From Monocercomonoides exilis (Eukaryota > Preaxostyla > Oxymonadida > Polymastigidae), in NCBI GenBank assembly GCA_001643675.2, contig LSRY02000021.1, positions 372,001 to 436,000 on the forward strand: a stretch of DNA of 64,000 nucleotides, in the 5' to 3' direction. A program made the position numbers and the translations under genes. Position 1 is the stretch's first letter. Each line of letters opens with the position of its first letter. Of the stretch, positions 48,829 to 63,800 are shown one piece after another. A model generated the notes under the pieces. That model did not search any database, was not told the DNA's origin, and saw only the letters and a program-made list of their open reading frames with translations.

Positions 48829-51800
48829 ATGAGCGAAAATTTGCTTTTTCAGCTGCGTGCTTATCGTAGGGAAACCACTGTTAGTGGAAAAAAACAATTG
48901 TTAAGTATTTTAAATGGTTGTCTGGACAAGCCGGCTGAACATCAACTTTTAGATGAAAAAACTTTGGAATGTCTTGATTCTTCCACACCATTACGTTCTG
49001 AAGGAACATGGGACAATTGCATTCGCATATTAGCAACTTCTATGCTGGATGTTATGAATTCATCAAAGAATAAGACATTTATTACAGAATTAGCCAACAT
49101 AATTCGTCGATTTATCGTTTTATCTGTCGAAAAACCTTTTAGGTTGCTTCTTTCTGTTGCATTTTTGGCAGAAAATGTTTTTTCTGTTCTTTCACAATTT
49201 GAGGAGAACACAAAAATAGTGTATATGGACATTTTACAAAAGCTTAGTGAAACTCATGAATTTTGCTCAATTTTTCTCGATAAAGATGCAAAATTCGAAA
49301 ATGAGGAACATCCTCACAATAGACTTGCATGCCAGAAACTTAGAGCATATCCATCGGATAGAAGGGATCTAAGAATTCCATCTATCCAACAATTGTTCTA
49401 TCTTGTTATCGCATATCCAACTTCACAGTCGTCTTCCATTAGAAAGAAATCTATACAAACACTTACAAATATACTCAGCAACTGGAGTGGTGCAATGATT
49501 GATCCATTGTTGTTTTCTGATGTTGGAAAGAGACTTGGGGCCGAGATAGAGCGAAGCAGCCGCTCTGATGATTTGGGGCAATCTGTCGTTGCAATAAATG
49601 GAGTTATAGATCTAATGCTGCATCACAGTTGGTGCGGATGGAATGAGAGGAGTGCTGTGGATCTGCTTATGTCTGTAAGCGATACATTGGTGGATCTCTG
49701 TGGGCAGAGAGTTACACGAGAAGTTGCAATGAGATTGCTGCGCGTGTGCATAGCATTGCTTCGTGTGTGCCCGCATCCTTTCATGACGCGCTTTGTTGAA
49801 CGAGTAGAGGAATTGTGCCTTGGAGAGATGAAATACAAACATGCTCTTTCATCGGCAACAGGCTCGATGACCACAGGTGCTTCTGGAGGAGGTATCATTA
49901 GCGCATTGGACAACAGAGAAGGCTTATCAAAACAAATACCGACAAACTGGATGATGATGGCAAAAAGCGGAAATGCTTCATCAACAAGCTCGGGAAGCGA
50001 TGGCGGGGGAGTGGGAACGGGAGGAGGAAAGCGTGTGGCACAGCTGGAAGGAATGAGCATCGAAGACTTGCTGAGAATTGACTCGAAAATTGTTTCTTTG
50101 TGGGAGCTGTTTTGGGAAGTGAGCGTGCTTCATCGGTTGGCAGAGAGAGAAGGAGAGGAAAAGAGGAAAGGAGAGAAAGATTTGGCTTCTGCAGAAGCAG
50201 ATTATGAGACTTATCAAAGATCACAAAGAGGAAATAAATACGGTTTGTATCAATTGCACTTTTAATCATAACTTTATTTATTTTCATTTAAATTCTTTTA
50301 CATAAATGCTTTGAAACGCTTTTTTTTAACTTTATTATTTTCTACAAAGATCCAGCCCCTTCTTTCTCTCGCTCTTCTGTGCTCACCTATCCGTGGAACG
50401 TTCTTCTGAGCGATTTGGATCCATCTACTTTTGCATCGTCAGGGTGTTGCGTTTCTCTCCTCCAGTTCTTCGCATACACTCTGACCCACCACGCATCATT
50501 CATCTCAGCTGAGGTGCTTGGCCACATTTCTGCGCTTCTTCTGGCTGCTGTGCGCGACTCCCGAAGCATTTGGGCGACAAGCTGGGGATACATCGGGCTG
50601 ATTGGTGTTGCTTACCACCCGCTGCTTCCGACGCTGGGGTGGCTGGGCTGTGAACATCGGTGCATTGATGAAAGAGGAGGCGAAGCAAATGGAATGGGCA
50701 GCAATGGCTCAAGCGACAATAGGAGGAATGCAAATGATGGAGTGAGCGATGAAGTTGAAGAAAGTGAGACGAGCACAAATGAAGAAAGTTGCAACCATTC
50801 TGTGTTTTTGTTCACTACACGCAGCTTATTCGGTGATCCGCACTTCTTCCATTCACATTCAGCACATCGCTCAAACACCCACCCGCCTTCTCTCCTCCAC
50901 TCCATCCACATGTTACTAGCATCTCGTGTGTCCTCATTTACCCATGCACTCTTTCAACACGGCAGAGACGCCTGCTTCATCCGTCGCGCAGACCAGTCTG
51001 TGCTGCCTGCACTGGGACTCCGCTGCGCCTCGGCGTTTCTGTGGCGCGCCTGCGACGACGGCACAGAGAGAGAAAGAGAGGAAGCATGGCTCAGAGCAAA
51101 GAAGCACTGGAAGGGGAACGAGGGGCATTCTGCTCACAGTAGAAGTGCTGAGGCACAAAAACAAGAGAGTCGCTCCAGTCAAACAGAGAGCGGATTTCGG
51201 CAGCTTGTGCGCGCGGTAGGAATGTGCTTCACATCTCAGGAGCTGATCATCAAGACAAACGAGCATGTTCGCTTGTTCGCTTTGTTCTGTCTGCGCTCTG
51301 CTGATCCGTTTGCAGTGCTTTCGCAGCACGCAGAGTCATCTTTGATGGGAATTTCTGGTGCTCGTTTGAAAGGAGAAAGAGCGATGGGACCATTTGGAGT
51401 GTCAAAGAACAGATATCTTCCAGGTGAAGGAAGACGATTCGGGTTAAATCAGACATCTGTGATTCGAAGAGCAGCAGGCACTTCATCATCATCAGCAGCA
51501 TCGTCATCAACTTATTCTTTGTCTTCTTTTCTTTCTTCGTTTCTTTGTACGCTTCTCAATCTCCCTTCTGCAGACATTGCGCCCTTAAGTCCAATGTATC
51601 TTGCTCTTTCTTTCTCTGTCCTTGTTCTCCGCTATTCATGCACAGCTGCCCCACCACATCCAATTTCCTTGCCTCTTTCAGTCATCTTTGCCTTGGCCGC
51701 TCCTCAATTCGCCCTGTTTCCTCTTCCACACGGCTGCAATTCTGCTTTTGCTCCTTCTTCCTTTTCACTTTCGCCTTTATTTGGCTCCTCTTCCTCTTCC

Positions 51801-54800
51801 TCTTCATTGTTTATTCCATTTTCTTCCACATCGGCCTCCCACTTTTCCTCTTCGCCTCTGCAAAACGCTTCTTCTGCCCCTGTTCCTTCAGAGCCATCTT
51901 CACTTCTGCCATTTCTTTCTTCTGTCACCCCGTCTTCTCTTTTCTTCACATCAAACATTTCATCTTCCAGCTCTTCATTCCCATTCACTTCTCATTCACA
52001 CACATCATCATCATCATCAAGCCATTCTTTTTCCTCCTCCTCTTCTTCTTTGTTTGAAAGCTCCTTCGCTCAACTAAAGCAGATCCTTACCCCAGTCACA
52101 CAACACCACTTGCTCTTTTCAGATTCCACTTCATCCGCCGATTCTTCTCTTTCTGCGCTTGTTGACAATGCCAGTGACTCCTTCCGTCTCTTCTACACAA
52201 CCACCACTTGTGAGTATTCTCCTGTTCCAGTTTCTGCTATTCTCAGCCCTCTCATCAACACATTTCTTCGTGAGCCATCAAAAGAACAGACATCTTTGGC
52301 TTTTCCTTCTCAATTTCCTACTTCTTCTTTCCACTTTTCTTCTTCTTCTTCTCCTTCGTCTTCTCCTTCACACGGAGCTTCATCCACATCTCTCTCATCT
52401 TCGTCCCCCAAAACATCTTCATTCCAAACAAATGACAGCTTCGAAGCTCCTCCATTGCCATTTGACTCAAACGCATATTGGTGCATGTTTGCCATTAGTA
52501 TGCTGCGCTGTCTGTCATATTTTGTGTCTGAAGGCACAATTCACTCTGCTGATGCCATTTTGCATTCTGGTTTGCGTTCAAATGGAAACAGATGCTCAAA
52601 TAGGAAACACATGGAGACGGATAAACAAAGGAATGAAGATGCGAAGACGACATCTGCTGAAAGGGATAAATACAGCAACAAGATGGACATTGTGAAAGAA
52701 CCTGAACAAGATGCTATGGATAAAGAAGAAGAAGAAGGAGATGACAATGATGATGCAGATGATGAGGAAGAGGAAGAAGAGGAAGAAGAAGAGGATGAAA
52801 ACAATATGAGAGGAGAGGAATTAGGCCTTTTAAATGGCAGAAAGGCGACTTCTGTGGCAAGCGAAGAAGAAGAACAAGGAAGTCTTGCTCTGAAGCCATA
52901 CAGCTATCCAAAGACCACATCATTGACATCACTACATTCAGAAACTCCATCATTTTCAGATAAAACAGGAAGTGACATTCATTTGAGCACTCTTCCACCA
53001 GAATATGTATCATCTCCGTCGCTTTTGCGATTCCACCATCACATTTTGTCTCTCATTCGTGCACTGCTGTCTTTTATTTCCTGTTCTATGTCTGTCTTGC
53101 TGGCTGAGAGCGTCCTTCCTTTCACCCTCACTGGCTCAACCACATCACGAAGCGATGCCCTGTGGGTGGTGGCTGTGCTGGCAGATTCGATTGTCCCTCT
53201 CAAAAACTGGGGAAGAGGCATTCCAACTGAAAGCATAGACAGCAACAATCTCATCCACCCTGCTTGCACTGCTCATGTGGATGACGATGTGCACTGGGGA
53301 TGTGTGAGCCTGCCTTCGACTTCGATTGAGACAGGGGAGCATTCGTTTCCGCTTCAGGATCCATTTGCTCCTTCTTCCTCTTCTTCCTCTTCTTCCTCTT
53401 CTTCTCAAACAGCTCGTTTAAATGTTCTTGTTCGCTCAACATCGCCTCTTTCTCTCTTCTTCATCCATCCAACAGAAGCTGCTGAGCGCCTGATGCTGCA
53501 GTTGGATGAAGAGACACTTGATTCATGGGAAGATGCCTCGTGGCACTCACAATGGATGAGAACAAAAGAATCGCTGATTTCAATGAATTATTCATCAACA
53601 TCTTCTTCTTCATCCACTCAACACAAAAGAAACACACTGTCTCATTTTGCCAAATACGTTCTCTGTTTCCTGTTCGAATGGCTGAAGACGTCTCTTTCCT
53701 TTTCCAACGTGAATGCAGATCCATCCACAACACAGCTGAAGTCTTCCCAATCTCCGCCAAAAACTAAATCTGGCTCTCCTCTGGCTCCGTTTTCAGGGCT
53801 GCCAGAAGACCAGCAGATGGGAATTGCTTCTTCTCCACTCCACAGCGAAGCATCATACGCAAATGCAACAGCCACACCTCTTTCTTCTACTTCCTCTGGA
53901 CTGACGTTGGCTTCTCTTTCAAACAGATCGAAGAATACATCGCTATCTTCCTCTGGTGTGTCTTCGTCGTCTGCCAAGCTGTCGCAGAAGAAGAAACAGA
54001 GCTCGATTGACTACCTCGACGATGATGACGAGGCGTTTCTGAGTCAGACGACTTCGTCTTCTTCGTCTTCAATGGCAGGCTATTCTTCGTCCAGTACTTC
54101 CGTTTCTTGGAGTTCACTTGGATCATCATCATCTTCTTCTTCTTCCTCTTCCTCCTCTTACTCTTCTCGTCGCTCCCCTTCTCCCTCAAGTTCCCCCTCT
54201 GCTTCTCCCCTCAACTACAATCTGAGCACACCTTCTCCTTCCTCATCGTCTTCCTCTCCAATCAATCAGATTCACGGCCTGTCTAATTCGCCTGCCTCTT
54301 CTGACTCGCTTTCGGGATTTGATCTTTTCTCATCGCCATCCGGCTCCTTTGCCCTGGCCACACGAAAAGTGCCTCTCAAACAGCTGGCGTCAGTCACAAG
54401 ATGGATGAAATGTTGCGATGAAGAAGAAGCAAAAGAGGAAAAAGAGATTCAGAGAAAGAGAGAAATCGAAAGGCAAATGCAACTGGCCAAGTCAAAAGAA
54501 GTGACTTCACTCAAAAAGGATACGATTTCACTTGCTGCGCTGTCAAAGACATCGTTCGGAGCAGCCCTTCAGTCGTCTTCTTATTCAGCTGATCGCATTC
54601 CTTCGCTGGAGCTCTCTTCCACCCTGTCAACCTCTTACTCCCCAATCACTTCCTCATCGCCTTCAAATACAGCACTTCCTTCTCCTTTCTCTTCCTACTC
54701 ATCTTTGCCCAGTGCTCCTCTTGCCACTCCTGCTTCTGCTGGAACGCTGTCTGACTCTGAAATCTCGCCTGTGTTGTCAATCATCCACTCCCTGCTTAAA

Positions 54801-57800
54801 TGGCTCGATTTCCCATCGCCTTGCCCTTTCTGTGGTCAGAAGCCAACAACCAACACTTCTTCCTCTTCCTCCTCTTCTTCTTCTGTATCCGCAAAGACTT
54901 GCCCATTTCTTTCTTTTCTTTCTTTTGCTCTCAATTCTCATTCCGCGTTTTCTGCTTCTCAACTCCGTTGCTTGCTGTTTTCACTGATTCCCTTGTTTCC
55001 CAGTCATTTTGCTTTTCTTTTTGCTCTTTCTGAAGGGATTTTGTCGAAATTCCTGCAATCTTCACACAACATGGCAGCTGTGTTGGATGTGTTGGCTGTG
55101 ACTGATGAGTTCTTTGTGCGCATAAATGAAGGGGAAAGATTGCACAGCATGGAATACAGAGAGAATGAGAGGGGTAAAAGCAGCAGTTTCAATAAACAGA
55201 AAGATAATGAAAACAGAAAAGATGCTGTTATTAGAAGTGATAGCTTTGCAAACGACTCAGTTCAAGAAGGAGATAAAACGGTAAGCATTGTTCAACAATT
55301 CGGTAAAGTCCATAAAATCTGCTGTTTTGACTTCCCATTTGAGTCCATCTATCCATTTTTTGTTTCAGTGAACAGCACTCGCACACTCAACACTCCACAT
55401 GTGCTGACAGCTGTGCATCATCTCTTTCTGTCAGCTCTTCCGTCTGCTCTTCGCTCTCTTTGCTCGTCTGTTCCTTCAAGAAGCTCATCATCCTCCTCTT
55501 CTGTTTTACCTTCTCTTTCACCAGCTGCTTCGGAGAGGCTTCAGATTGCATTCGATTGTGTGGGCACGATGCTCAGCACACTCCAAAATGCATTTGTTTC
55601 ACACACTCCGCCATTCAAAAAGGGGATTAACAAAGAAAGAGAAAGAGTGAATGATGAAAGGCCGTTTGTGAGAGACACATACTTCCTCAGCAGTTGTTCT
55701 GCGCTAATGAGAAGTGGAGCAGCTGGGGATTATTTGAGGTATCTTTCCTTGTTTATTCAGGCGAAGATGGAGCTTATGGGGAACGAAAAGGCGACACAAG
55801 CAACAAGCGCGTTTCTGGTTGGTGATCTTTTGCTGCCACTGAAAGAGGAGATGGAAAAGGGGAAAGGGATGTATGCATCACGAAGGAAGAAGCCTTTGAA
55901 AATTGGTGTTTCTGGTGCGAAAGAAAGAATGCCTGAAAGAGAAGAGAAAGGAATGATAAAGCGAAAAAGGCTATTCAATGATTTCTCTGATACAAATTCG
56001 AGGAGTGGCGATGGAAGTGATATCGATGAAAACCTTTCATCAAGTCGAAGAGACGAAGAGAAAGGCGAAGAAGATGAGATGGCTGTGTCATATGAATCAG
56101 GCTCTGCTCATTCATCGTCTGAGGAATTGTCTGCACTCCATCTGGGAATGGCTTGTCGAGAGGGGATTTCACCAGTCGTGGTGAATGGATTCATGTTTGT
56201 CTCTTTTGTCATTCGAGACGCTGTCATCAACAACACACTGCAGATGGAACGAGCAGCACTGTCTTGCTTGTTCCAACTCATTCATCTCTATTCATCCAAC
56301 TCAAATTCGACTTCTTCTTCTTCTTCTTCTTTGACAGACGAATCAAGCAGATCTCAATCAACAGCAGCTGCTTCTTCTCCAGTTACACTGCCTCATTCGT
56401 TCTTCCGCTGGATTCTGTCTCTTGTCTCTTTTCCGCTCACTCCTTCTGCCTATCTTTTGGATCATCTACCTTTCATTGCTTCTCTCTGGGGTGCACTTTC
56501 ATACACAATATTCGATTTCCCTTTCTTCCTTTTCACTCCTCAAGTTGTTCTTCAATGCAATACTTATCATTCTTCTTCTTTATCTCTCCTAAGCACACAA
56601 AATGCAAGCCAAAACCCTCTTTCCCTTTCCACTTCTCATCATTTCTCCTTCTCTCCCTCTGAACACTGCCCCTCTCTGCACGACTTCCTCATTGAATACG
56701 GTGTTCTCTTCATCCCTCTATACTTGGCCTCTCTCCGCACAACCGACCAGCTCTCACAGGAACTCATGAATGTCCACTCGCTTCTGGATGAGCTGCACAC
56801 TCTTCCGCATTTGTCTAACCGGCTGCTCCAAAAGCAGAAAACACGCGCTTTGCTTTCTTCTGCTGTGTTTCCGCTTCATTCGGTTGAAAAGAATGAACAC
56901 AAAATTCACTTTATTCCTAATGAAATGTCTGGTTTTGATACAAATCATCAGCAGAATTCAACTGAACTTTCTATTGCAAAGCACGAAGTTCAAACAACCA
57001 AACAAAAACGCATGCTGCAGCAACCGCTTTCAATAAGGCCTCTTCTTCCGCTGTGCACATCATTTGACAGTCTGTTTCCGAACTTGTATTCTCTCTCTTT
57101 CTTTTCTCCTCGTCTGCAGCTGATCGAATTCGCAGACTCGTTTCAGCCATTCTTTTCAGCGCCTCTTCCGTTTCTAGTGCTCTTTTCGCTGCGGCATATT
57201 ATCAATTCATTCTTCTTCTATGCTTCTCTGTCATTTCTGAAGAGCTCATTCTTCCTCGAACACTCTGCCACTCCTCCTCCTCAAATGGATGCAAAATCAC
57301 CTTCATCTACTGCTTTATCAACAAAATCACCAACTTCTTCTTCATCTACTTCTTCCATTCAAAGAACTTCTTCATTCCCATCATCATCATCTCCACCTAA
57401 CGAAGCGTCCCAAGTACCGCCTCTTCTGCCCAGTGAGAACATCATCTGGTCACAGGACGAAATCCCTTCCTTCGCTGCCATTTTCAATGGACTCAAAAAG
57501 TTCTGTGCTGAGCTGCCTGCCGTCATCCAACAGGCTTGCACCCTTCCCTTTCCAACAAACGCATCATCAACACAACAGCCAAACATCTTCAGCCAGCCTC
57601 TTCTTCCGCTCCTCCGCTCTCTGCCTTCTCCTCTCACACCCAGCTTTCTCTTCGCCCATCCTTCTTTTTACCCCATCGGCGTGTTACTCTCCTCTCTGTT
57701 GCATTCATTCATCCCCTCTTGTCTCTTTTCTGAGGCCTCTTTCATTTCCTTTTCCCGCCCGCTCTTTCGAGCTGCTCTTCTGTCATCTTCTCTTCGTCTG

Positions 57801-60800
57801 CTGGCACTCTGCATCGACTCTTCCACACTCACAGCAGCTGTCCCTCTGTTGTATGATGTTGTTAGCAGAGTCATCCATTTCGAGCATTGCAAACAGTGCA
57901 GGAACTATCAATCGCTTTCATTGTATTCACAGGGAAGAATGAAGAGAGGCAGTTTTATTGAAATCATTCCACACAGCCGCTCGCCTCACATTCTATCTGA
58001 TTTGCCTACTCCATTCACATCTCCTTCATTCAGTTCTGTTTATTCGTCTTTTCCTTTATGCTTCACCGCACTTTCATTTTTCAGAGACCTTTTTGTTCTC
58101 CACATCATCAAATCTCAGTCGTCATCATCATCATCTTCTTCTTCTACTGCTCCTCCTGCATTTCAGCCAATGTTTGCTTGCTCTCAACAGCCATTTTCGC
58201 TTGACTCAACTGAATTCTTCACTTCCTCGCTGGCTTTGTCACCTGTCCCATCTGACTCTTCATCATCTCATTCTGCTCAGATCACATCATCATCTTCGTA
58301 TTCTTCCACTTTGTCTGTCTCATCTTCTTTGGAAAACTATCTCATCCGCTTCACCACAAAATGCATATCAACATTGTCATCTCTGCTTTCTTCACCTCAA
58401 AATGCGTCTATTCTCTCCATCAATCTCCTCTCCCTCATCATTTCTGAAGTCGTCACAAACTTCTCATCCAATCTACCTCGCTTAGCTTTCTCTCTCTCTT
58501 CTGCATTTGATTCTCTCCCTATTTCTGCATTCACGTCACCTCTTGCCACTCAAAATGCTTCATTTCATTCACTTTCTTCACTTCGCCAAACAGTTCACTC
58601 TCTTTGTGACTCATTTTGCCCTGTTCGGTGGGCTTCTTCCACTTCATCTACAAAATCTTCTTCTTCCTCTTCGTCTTCATCTCCCTTTAAAGCTCAATCT
58701 TCTCCTTCAACTACTTCTTCTTCTTCTTCTTCTTCTTCCTCTTCTCTATTCTCCCCCTTATCTCCTTCATCTCCCCTATCCTCTGTCAATTCAACCACCT
58801 CATTTATCACAGTCACCATGTCGCCTCATCAGTACCCTTCACCAGCCTCTCATTCTTTGTCTTCTATTCGCCACTCTTCCCGCGAATTCCTTCGCCTCTT
58901 AACTGATCGCCACGATTCTCTCCTCTTCCTCCACTCTGCTTTCTCCTCCTTCATCACACTCTGCTTTGCCCCCGCAGACACAGTCACTTCGCCTGCAGCA
59001 GCTCAGTTCAGCGGGGCAGGCGAAGACGGCAGAGAGCACAGAGCGAAAGGGGAGCAGGCGAGGAGAGCGCAGTTGGAGCAGATGGTGCTGCTGCAGATGA
59101 AGAGAAGACAGCAGAGGCGCAAGAGACACATGGGCTATGCTGCTGCTGCTGATGGGTCAGGGAGAGCATTCACGAGCATCGGCGATGGAGAAAGTGATGG
59201 TGGTGATTCGAGTGAAGGATTCGAAGGATCCAACAGTGAATATTCAGAAGTTAGCGGAAGGAGGAACGAGCCAATGATCATTTCAGACTCAGAAAGCGTG
59301 CCGAGCAACATCGGTGCAATTGAAGATAAAGCAAAAGACGGAAGCTTCAACTCTTTTGTTGCCTCTGCTATTCCGTCGCATTCGTCGGGTTCTGTTCTTT
59401 CTTCTTCGGGTGAGCCTTTTGTCTACTCACCGAAGTCTCCAATGGATAGAAGCATTCCAATGCTGAAGAGAGACTCTGGCTCAATGAATGCTGATGCCTT
59501 TGGACCGTCATCTCCTTTGCAACTTCTTCACAAGTCTTCTTCTTCTTCACTCAATTCAGTCAATTCACTGGGACACACTTTTTCCTCTGCCTCTTCTCCT
59601 TCTCCTTCTTCTCATTCAAAAGATTCACAAAAACTGTCAAAACTGGAAGCTCCCACGGATTCAGAATTCGTTTCGTTTGTGTTTGAGTGCGAAAAGATGG
59701 GGAAGATGGGTGATTTGCTGTTTACTCTCCCTCCCATTGAAGATCTGCAGTTCATTGCAGCTGTCATTTCCCACTCGTGGGCTGCTATATCAGCACTCAG
59801 TCGCACTTCTTCGTGGAGTGCGCCTGTTGATCAGTTCCAAAATACCAGTCAAAGCAACTTGCCTTCTTCGACTTCTCCTTCTTCCTCTCCTGGGCTGGTT
59901 GCAGCAAAGGTCAATAGTCCATTGAGCAGCTCCATTCTTCAACCTTCATCTTCATTCAGCAGAGATAAATCCAATTCACAAGACATTTTGGCTGCAGCTT
60001 CAAATATATCGAGGCATCTTGTTCTCAATCCTTCGTTTGTGAGCATTCTCTGCATCATCTTCCATCTCATTCTGCGTTCAGCTGATCCTTCACACTCAGC
60101 ACGGCAGCTTGCATTCAAATCTCTCGGGGCAATCGGCTTCTTCTCGCCAACAATGGCATCATCGCTGGCAATGGTGCAAACAGTGCCTCTTCCGCCTTTC
60201 TCTTCTGACAACACACAACTTTACTATTCTCTCCTCAAATTGCTTCTCTCTCTTCTTTTCTCTTCTTCCTCAATTTCCCCCATTGGATCTGTCGATATCT
60301 GGCTGACTGCAGCGTCCACACTCCGAAGAGTGCTGCAGCTGGAAAAGGGAGTCATGAGCGATGTGCTGGCGATGCTGGACAGCGACGAGAGGGAACTGCT
60401 GCTGATGTTCAGAGAAAACAGAGTGTGGGAACAGGCCCTACGTGCTAGAGACAGAGCAGAGAACGGAGCTTCGAAGGAATCTGGAAGAGGAAGAGGAGCG
60501 AGGGGGAGAGGGAGAGGTGGCAGAGGAAGGAAGAGCGAAGCTAACCAGTTTGAGGAGATGAAAGACGAAAGAGCAGACGAGATGGATGTGGAAGAAGGAA
60601 GCGAAGCTCAACACACAATCGCAGTTCAAAATCAAAAGCTTCTGAAAGCAATTAGCTTATTGTTTTCTCCAAATCCATATTGCTCACTGCTTTTGCCTGC
60701 TTTGCCTGCGACTCAAAAAGGGAATGTATATATTTCTGCTGATTGTTCACAAGAACTCTATTTGAATTCGCTGCAATCTGTTCCGAACTTGTATTTGTTC

Positions 60801-63800
60801 TCTTCTTCTATTCTGCCTTCATCAAGTTCGTTTCTTCCTCTTCCTTTGCCCCACTCGCTTTCTTTCAGCTTGTGGGTGCGCTTATTCTTCTTGTCGCTCG
60901 CCAAAATATGTAAAAATCCAGTCATTTCTTCGCTTTCCCAGCTTTGCTCAGTCTCAGAGATGTTTTCTGTGAAATTCGCTTTGCAGATTTTGTTGAATGC
61001 TGTCTTGTCTGACCCAATCATCGTTCTGGATTCGCTGCACGCTTTCTTTGCAATTGTGTTTGCCTCGTTTTCTCATCGAAGCCTTCCTCCTTACATTTAT
61101 CTCGCAAATAATCCTCCTTCAAAACAAGAGACCTCAGCATTGTCTCCTTCATCTTCTTCATCTCCCACTTCTTCTTCTTATCCTTCTTCACAGGCCCAAC
61201 TCATCACTAATCCACCAAAGGGAACAATCTCTCAGGAGATATTTTCGTTTCTCATTCAACTCTTTGACTCCATCCAACAACATGACACAATCTGCATGCT
61301 TTCTTCCTCACTATCTGTTCCACATCTTTCGGTCTATCAATCCCACAGCTCTTCTTATTTCTCTGCTCTTGATGTGTTTGAGCGCAGCCTAACACCAGAA
61401 GCTGTGCAGCCCACCCAGCAGCAGACACTCTGGGCAGCACTGCGAGTGGATGTGTTTGAGATTGCGCAAGCTGGTGTGAAATGTGGATTGCTTACAACAT
61501 CCCTGCTGCTGTTTGAGAGATGGTGCTCGATTGTGATGGAGCTGTCATTTGTGAATCTGAGGGAGCATGCACTGCAAAAAGTGAGAGAAGAAGATCGAAG
61601 ACTGAAGAGCGCAGGAGGAAGGGGCAAAGAAAAAGATGGGAATGCATTTGGTGAAGAAAGAGAAACAAGATCCAGAAGAAGAGGAGCTGAAGAAGAGATG
61701 CTGCAACTGATGGGTACAAGCAGACACGCAAACGAGAGCAAAACTGGGAAAGAGTTGGACAAGTATACAATTATGTTTGAGGTCTGCCGCGATTATTTTG
61801 ACAACCCTTCTGCGTTGCTGTCTGTTGTGATATGGAACGGGCAGTTTGGCGATGTGGCAGGGCAGATAATGTGCAAGTGCTATTCGTGCTTGAATGACTG
61901 TGATGGCATCGAAGGAGTGATTGGTCGAGTGGGCGAAGAGAGAGTAGAACAGAGTGTGATCATTGCGATGCACAACAAAAAGTGGGAAGAAGCAATCGGA
62001 GTGTGCGAATCAAGACTTTCTGAGGCGATCGATCTGAAGCACAGAAGCAGGGCTAGAGATAACAGTTACGCTCAAGAAAGGTATTCTGATGACAGAAACA
62101 GTATGCAGACTCGTATTCCTTTTTCCACAAACACAGAGGGAGGGCAAATCGAACAATATGACAATCTCAGTCGAATCTCTTCTTTTGGAGATTCTTCTTC
62201 AATCGCCTTGCTTTCTCCGTTAACTCCGTCTATTGCTTACTCTCGTACCTCTTCATTTGCTGCTCTTTCTTCTATTTCTCAGCCTCTGGGACGCCTACAT
62301 TCACTCAGCGATCCATCATCTTCTGCTGGCTCTTTTGGTGCATCAAAAAGCGTGCCATCAACAGTGTTGCCTCCTGCACAGCACTCTGTTTCAGAAGCAA
62401 ACAGTACGAGATCAAACTCTTTGTCTAATGATTCCTCATCTCCTTCATCATCATCATCTTCTTCTTCTTCGCTTTATCCGCTTCTGTCTTCTTCAAAACT
62501 CACGCTGAATCTTCTGAAATGTCTGCAGCGAGCTGGATACTCATCTCTGTTGGAGACATCGCTTGCTTCTCTGTCTGAATGCGATGTTCAACTTTCTAAT
62601 TTTTCAGAAGACACTCGCGAGATCATCTTCTCTTCTGCATGGCAGTCGATGACGCGCTGGGATGAAAGTGAAAAGCGGTTTTCATATGGTTATGATAAAG
62701 CTGTTGGTGAGAATTCAAGCAAAAGGAGAAGAAACTTATCAAATCAAACGAGGAAGCAGTGTATCAGTTCGCCTTCTTCTCTCACTTCAATATTTTCTGT
62801 GCCAAAAGCTTATTCTCAATTAGGAGTTACTTCATCCATGTGGAATGATGAGGCTTATCAGGAGCAATTCCCTTCATTCCACGGGTCTTTGTATCAGTTC
62901 TTCTGCTCGCTAGGCCAAAGAGAAGTGAATGACGAGACAGAACACATTCTCAGAGCAATTCGAAGCATACTGAAGCAACAGACAGTTTCAGAAGAATCAA
63001 ATTGCGATGCACTGAATGAACTGACAAGCTCTGCAATTACTGTAAATGAAATTGATTCATTACATTCAACATTGAAAGAGCATATCATCAGCAAGTTCAG
63101 CAAATCGACTACTGTAGCAAAGGAGCATCCGTATCGTTCTCTATTATTCCCCTTGGCTCCAACGACAAAAACAGGATCAATTCCCAAAGACTTAAAAATC
63201 GCTCCTTCATCTACTGGTTTGTTTGATGAGAATAGAGGAATGACATTGTCAAGCCATTGCGCAAGCCCACAGAGAAGATGGCTGCAGCACGTTTCAACAC
63301 ATTCAATATCTGATATCGGACTTCGTTTTGGTTCCTATGAGCATGCAGAAATGATCTTGCGGGCAAGAAAAGTCGGAATGGAAGCAATGTCGTGGAAGGA
63401 TGCAATTCCTGCCCAACTCACAACACTTGCTCGCTTGGCACGAAAAGAAGGACTTCTTACAACTGCCACAAAAACAAACAGAGAAATATTGAGATTACTG
63501 GATGATACCACTGAACAACTCAGCAATACTAAGCAGCAGGAGGGCAATGCGTTGTCACCTCGAATGCTTTCAAGACATTCCAATAGCGTTTTGTCTCTGC
63601 CTCAAATATCACTCTTGCGACAGCAGGCGCAATCAGAACTAATGCTTGTTGCACGTCGTCGAGGGCTTTTGTCTTCTTCTTCTTTGGAAATGCCTCCTCC
63701 TCCAGCACCCGATCTCACTGGAATCGAAAACAGTTCTGAGAGTGCAGCGCTTCTTGGACTGTGGGTACGAACTGTAGTGCGAATGGGGAAATGGGTGACT

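Noticed and set aside
55281-55368. Intron-like GTAAGC...TTTCAG inside the ATM-like exon
   Set aside because: It is 88 nt, so removing it shifts the frame straight into TGA, while reading through keeps the long frame open; I treat it as coding.
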